This document shows, one piece after another, positions 5,838 to 5,850 of a DNA stretch of 5,850 bases. Every line of letters begins with the position of its first letter. Positions within the stretch are counted from its first letter, which is position 1. The translations under genes were made by a program, and so were the position numbers. Below the pieces are notes generated by a model. That model ran no database searches and was not told the origin of the DNA. It was given only the letters and a program-made list of their open reading frames with translations. Origin of the DNA: an uncultured Bacteroidales bacterium (lineage in GTDB: Bacteria; Bacteroidota; Bacteroidia; Bacteroidales; Bacteroidaceae); the NCBI GenBank assembly GCA_945837185.1, contig CAMAMZ010000126.1, positions 1 to 5,850 of the forward strand. The letters are read 5' to 3'.

Positions 5838-5850
5838 CGTTCAGCCTAGG
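5838..5850. repeat. Partial second copy of the 20-bp palindrome, cut by the window edge
   Basis: CGTTCAGCCTAGG repeats the first 13 bases of the palindrome at 5772-5791, 66 bp further on. The sequence ends exactly at the far side of the central CCTAGG, so whether the palindrome is completed lies outside the window. With two further bases on the left (AC, 5836-5837), the 15 bp at 5836-5850 form a perfect inverted repeat with 5779-5793. Confidence 0.65.

Noticed and set aside
5772..5850. CRISPR array
   Set aside because: Only one and a half copies are visible, the unit is a perfect palindrome, the interval contains a second palindrome rather than a unique spacer, and no cas gene is present.
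5772..5850. Integron attC site or invertible promoter
   Set aside because: The arms do not match GTTRRRY/RYYYAAC, the inverted repeats are only 42 bp apart, no Bacteroidota promoter motif lies between them, and no recombinase gene is visible.

Overview
The window looks like chromosomal DNA from a Bacteroidota bacterium, probably order Bacteroidales and possibly a Prevotella relative. The support is indirect. Start codons have A-rich leaders rather than clear Shine-Dalgarno sites. One Bacteroidota-type -7 motif (TAnnTTTG) lies ahead of the first gene. A MacB-type exporter is encoded as separate ATPase and permease genes in a TolC-MacA-ATPase-permease cluster, and the protein sequences have a Bacteroidales look. 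The genus is a guess.

Layout. Positions 1-96 are a leader with a possible promoter. Positions 97-738 (+) encode a complete HAD-family phosphatase resembling phosphoglycolate phosphatase. Positions 739-878 separate two convergent transcription units and hold a long, two-tier hairpin. It is followed by a U-tract only when read from the minus strand, so it is best read as the terminator of the efflux operon. Positions 879-5433 (-) are a compact four-gene operon, transcribed right to left: TolC-family outer-membrane channel, MacA-like periplasmic adaptor, MacB-type ATPase, MacB-type FtsX permease. Positions 5434-5850 contain no credible gene. They hold the operon's presumed upstream region and, at the far right, a cluster of perfect palindromes.

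How the genes work together. The ATPase dimer drives the FtsX-type permease in the inner membrane. The permease's large periplasmic domain works with the adaptor, which is expected to bridge to the TolC-like channel, making a tripartite ATP-driven pump from periplasm to exterior. The substrate cannot be read from the sequence; for this family it could be an antibiotic, peptide, lipid or siderophore-like molecule. No regulator gene is present in the window. The HAD phosphatase is convergent and probably functionally unrelated.

The genes themselves are ordinary. What most deserves a second look is: (i) the palindrome cluster at 5772-5850, which runs off the window edge; (ii) the elaborate hairpin between the convergent genes; (iii) a cysteine in the adaptor where the TolC-docking RLS motif normally has serine.
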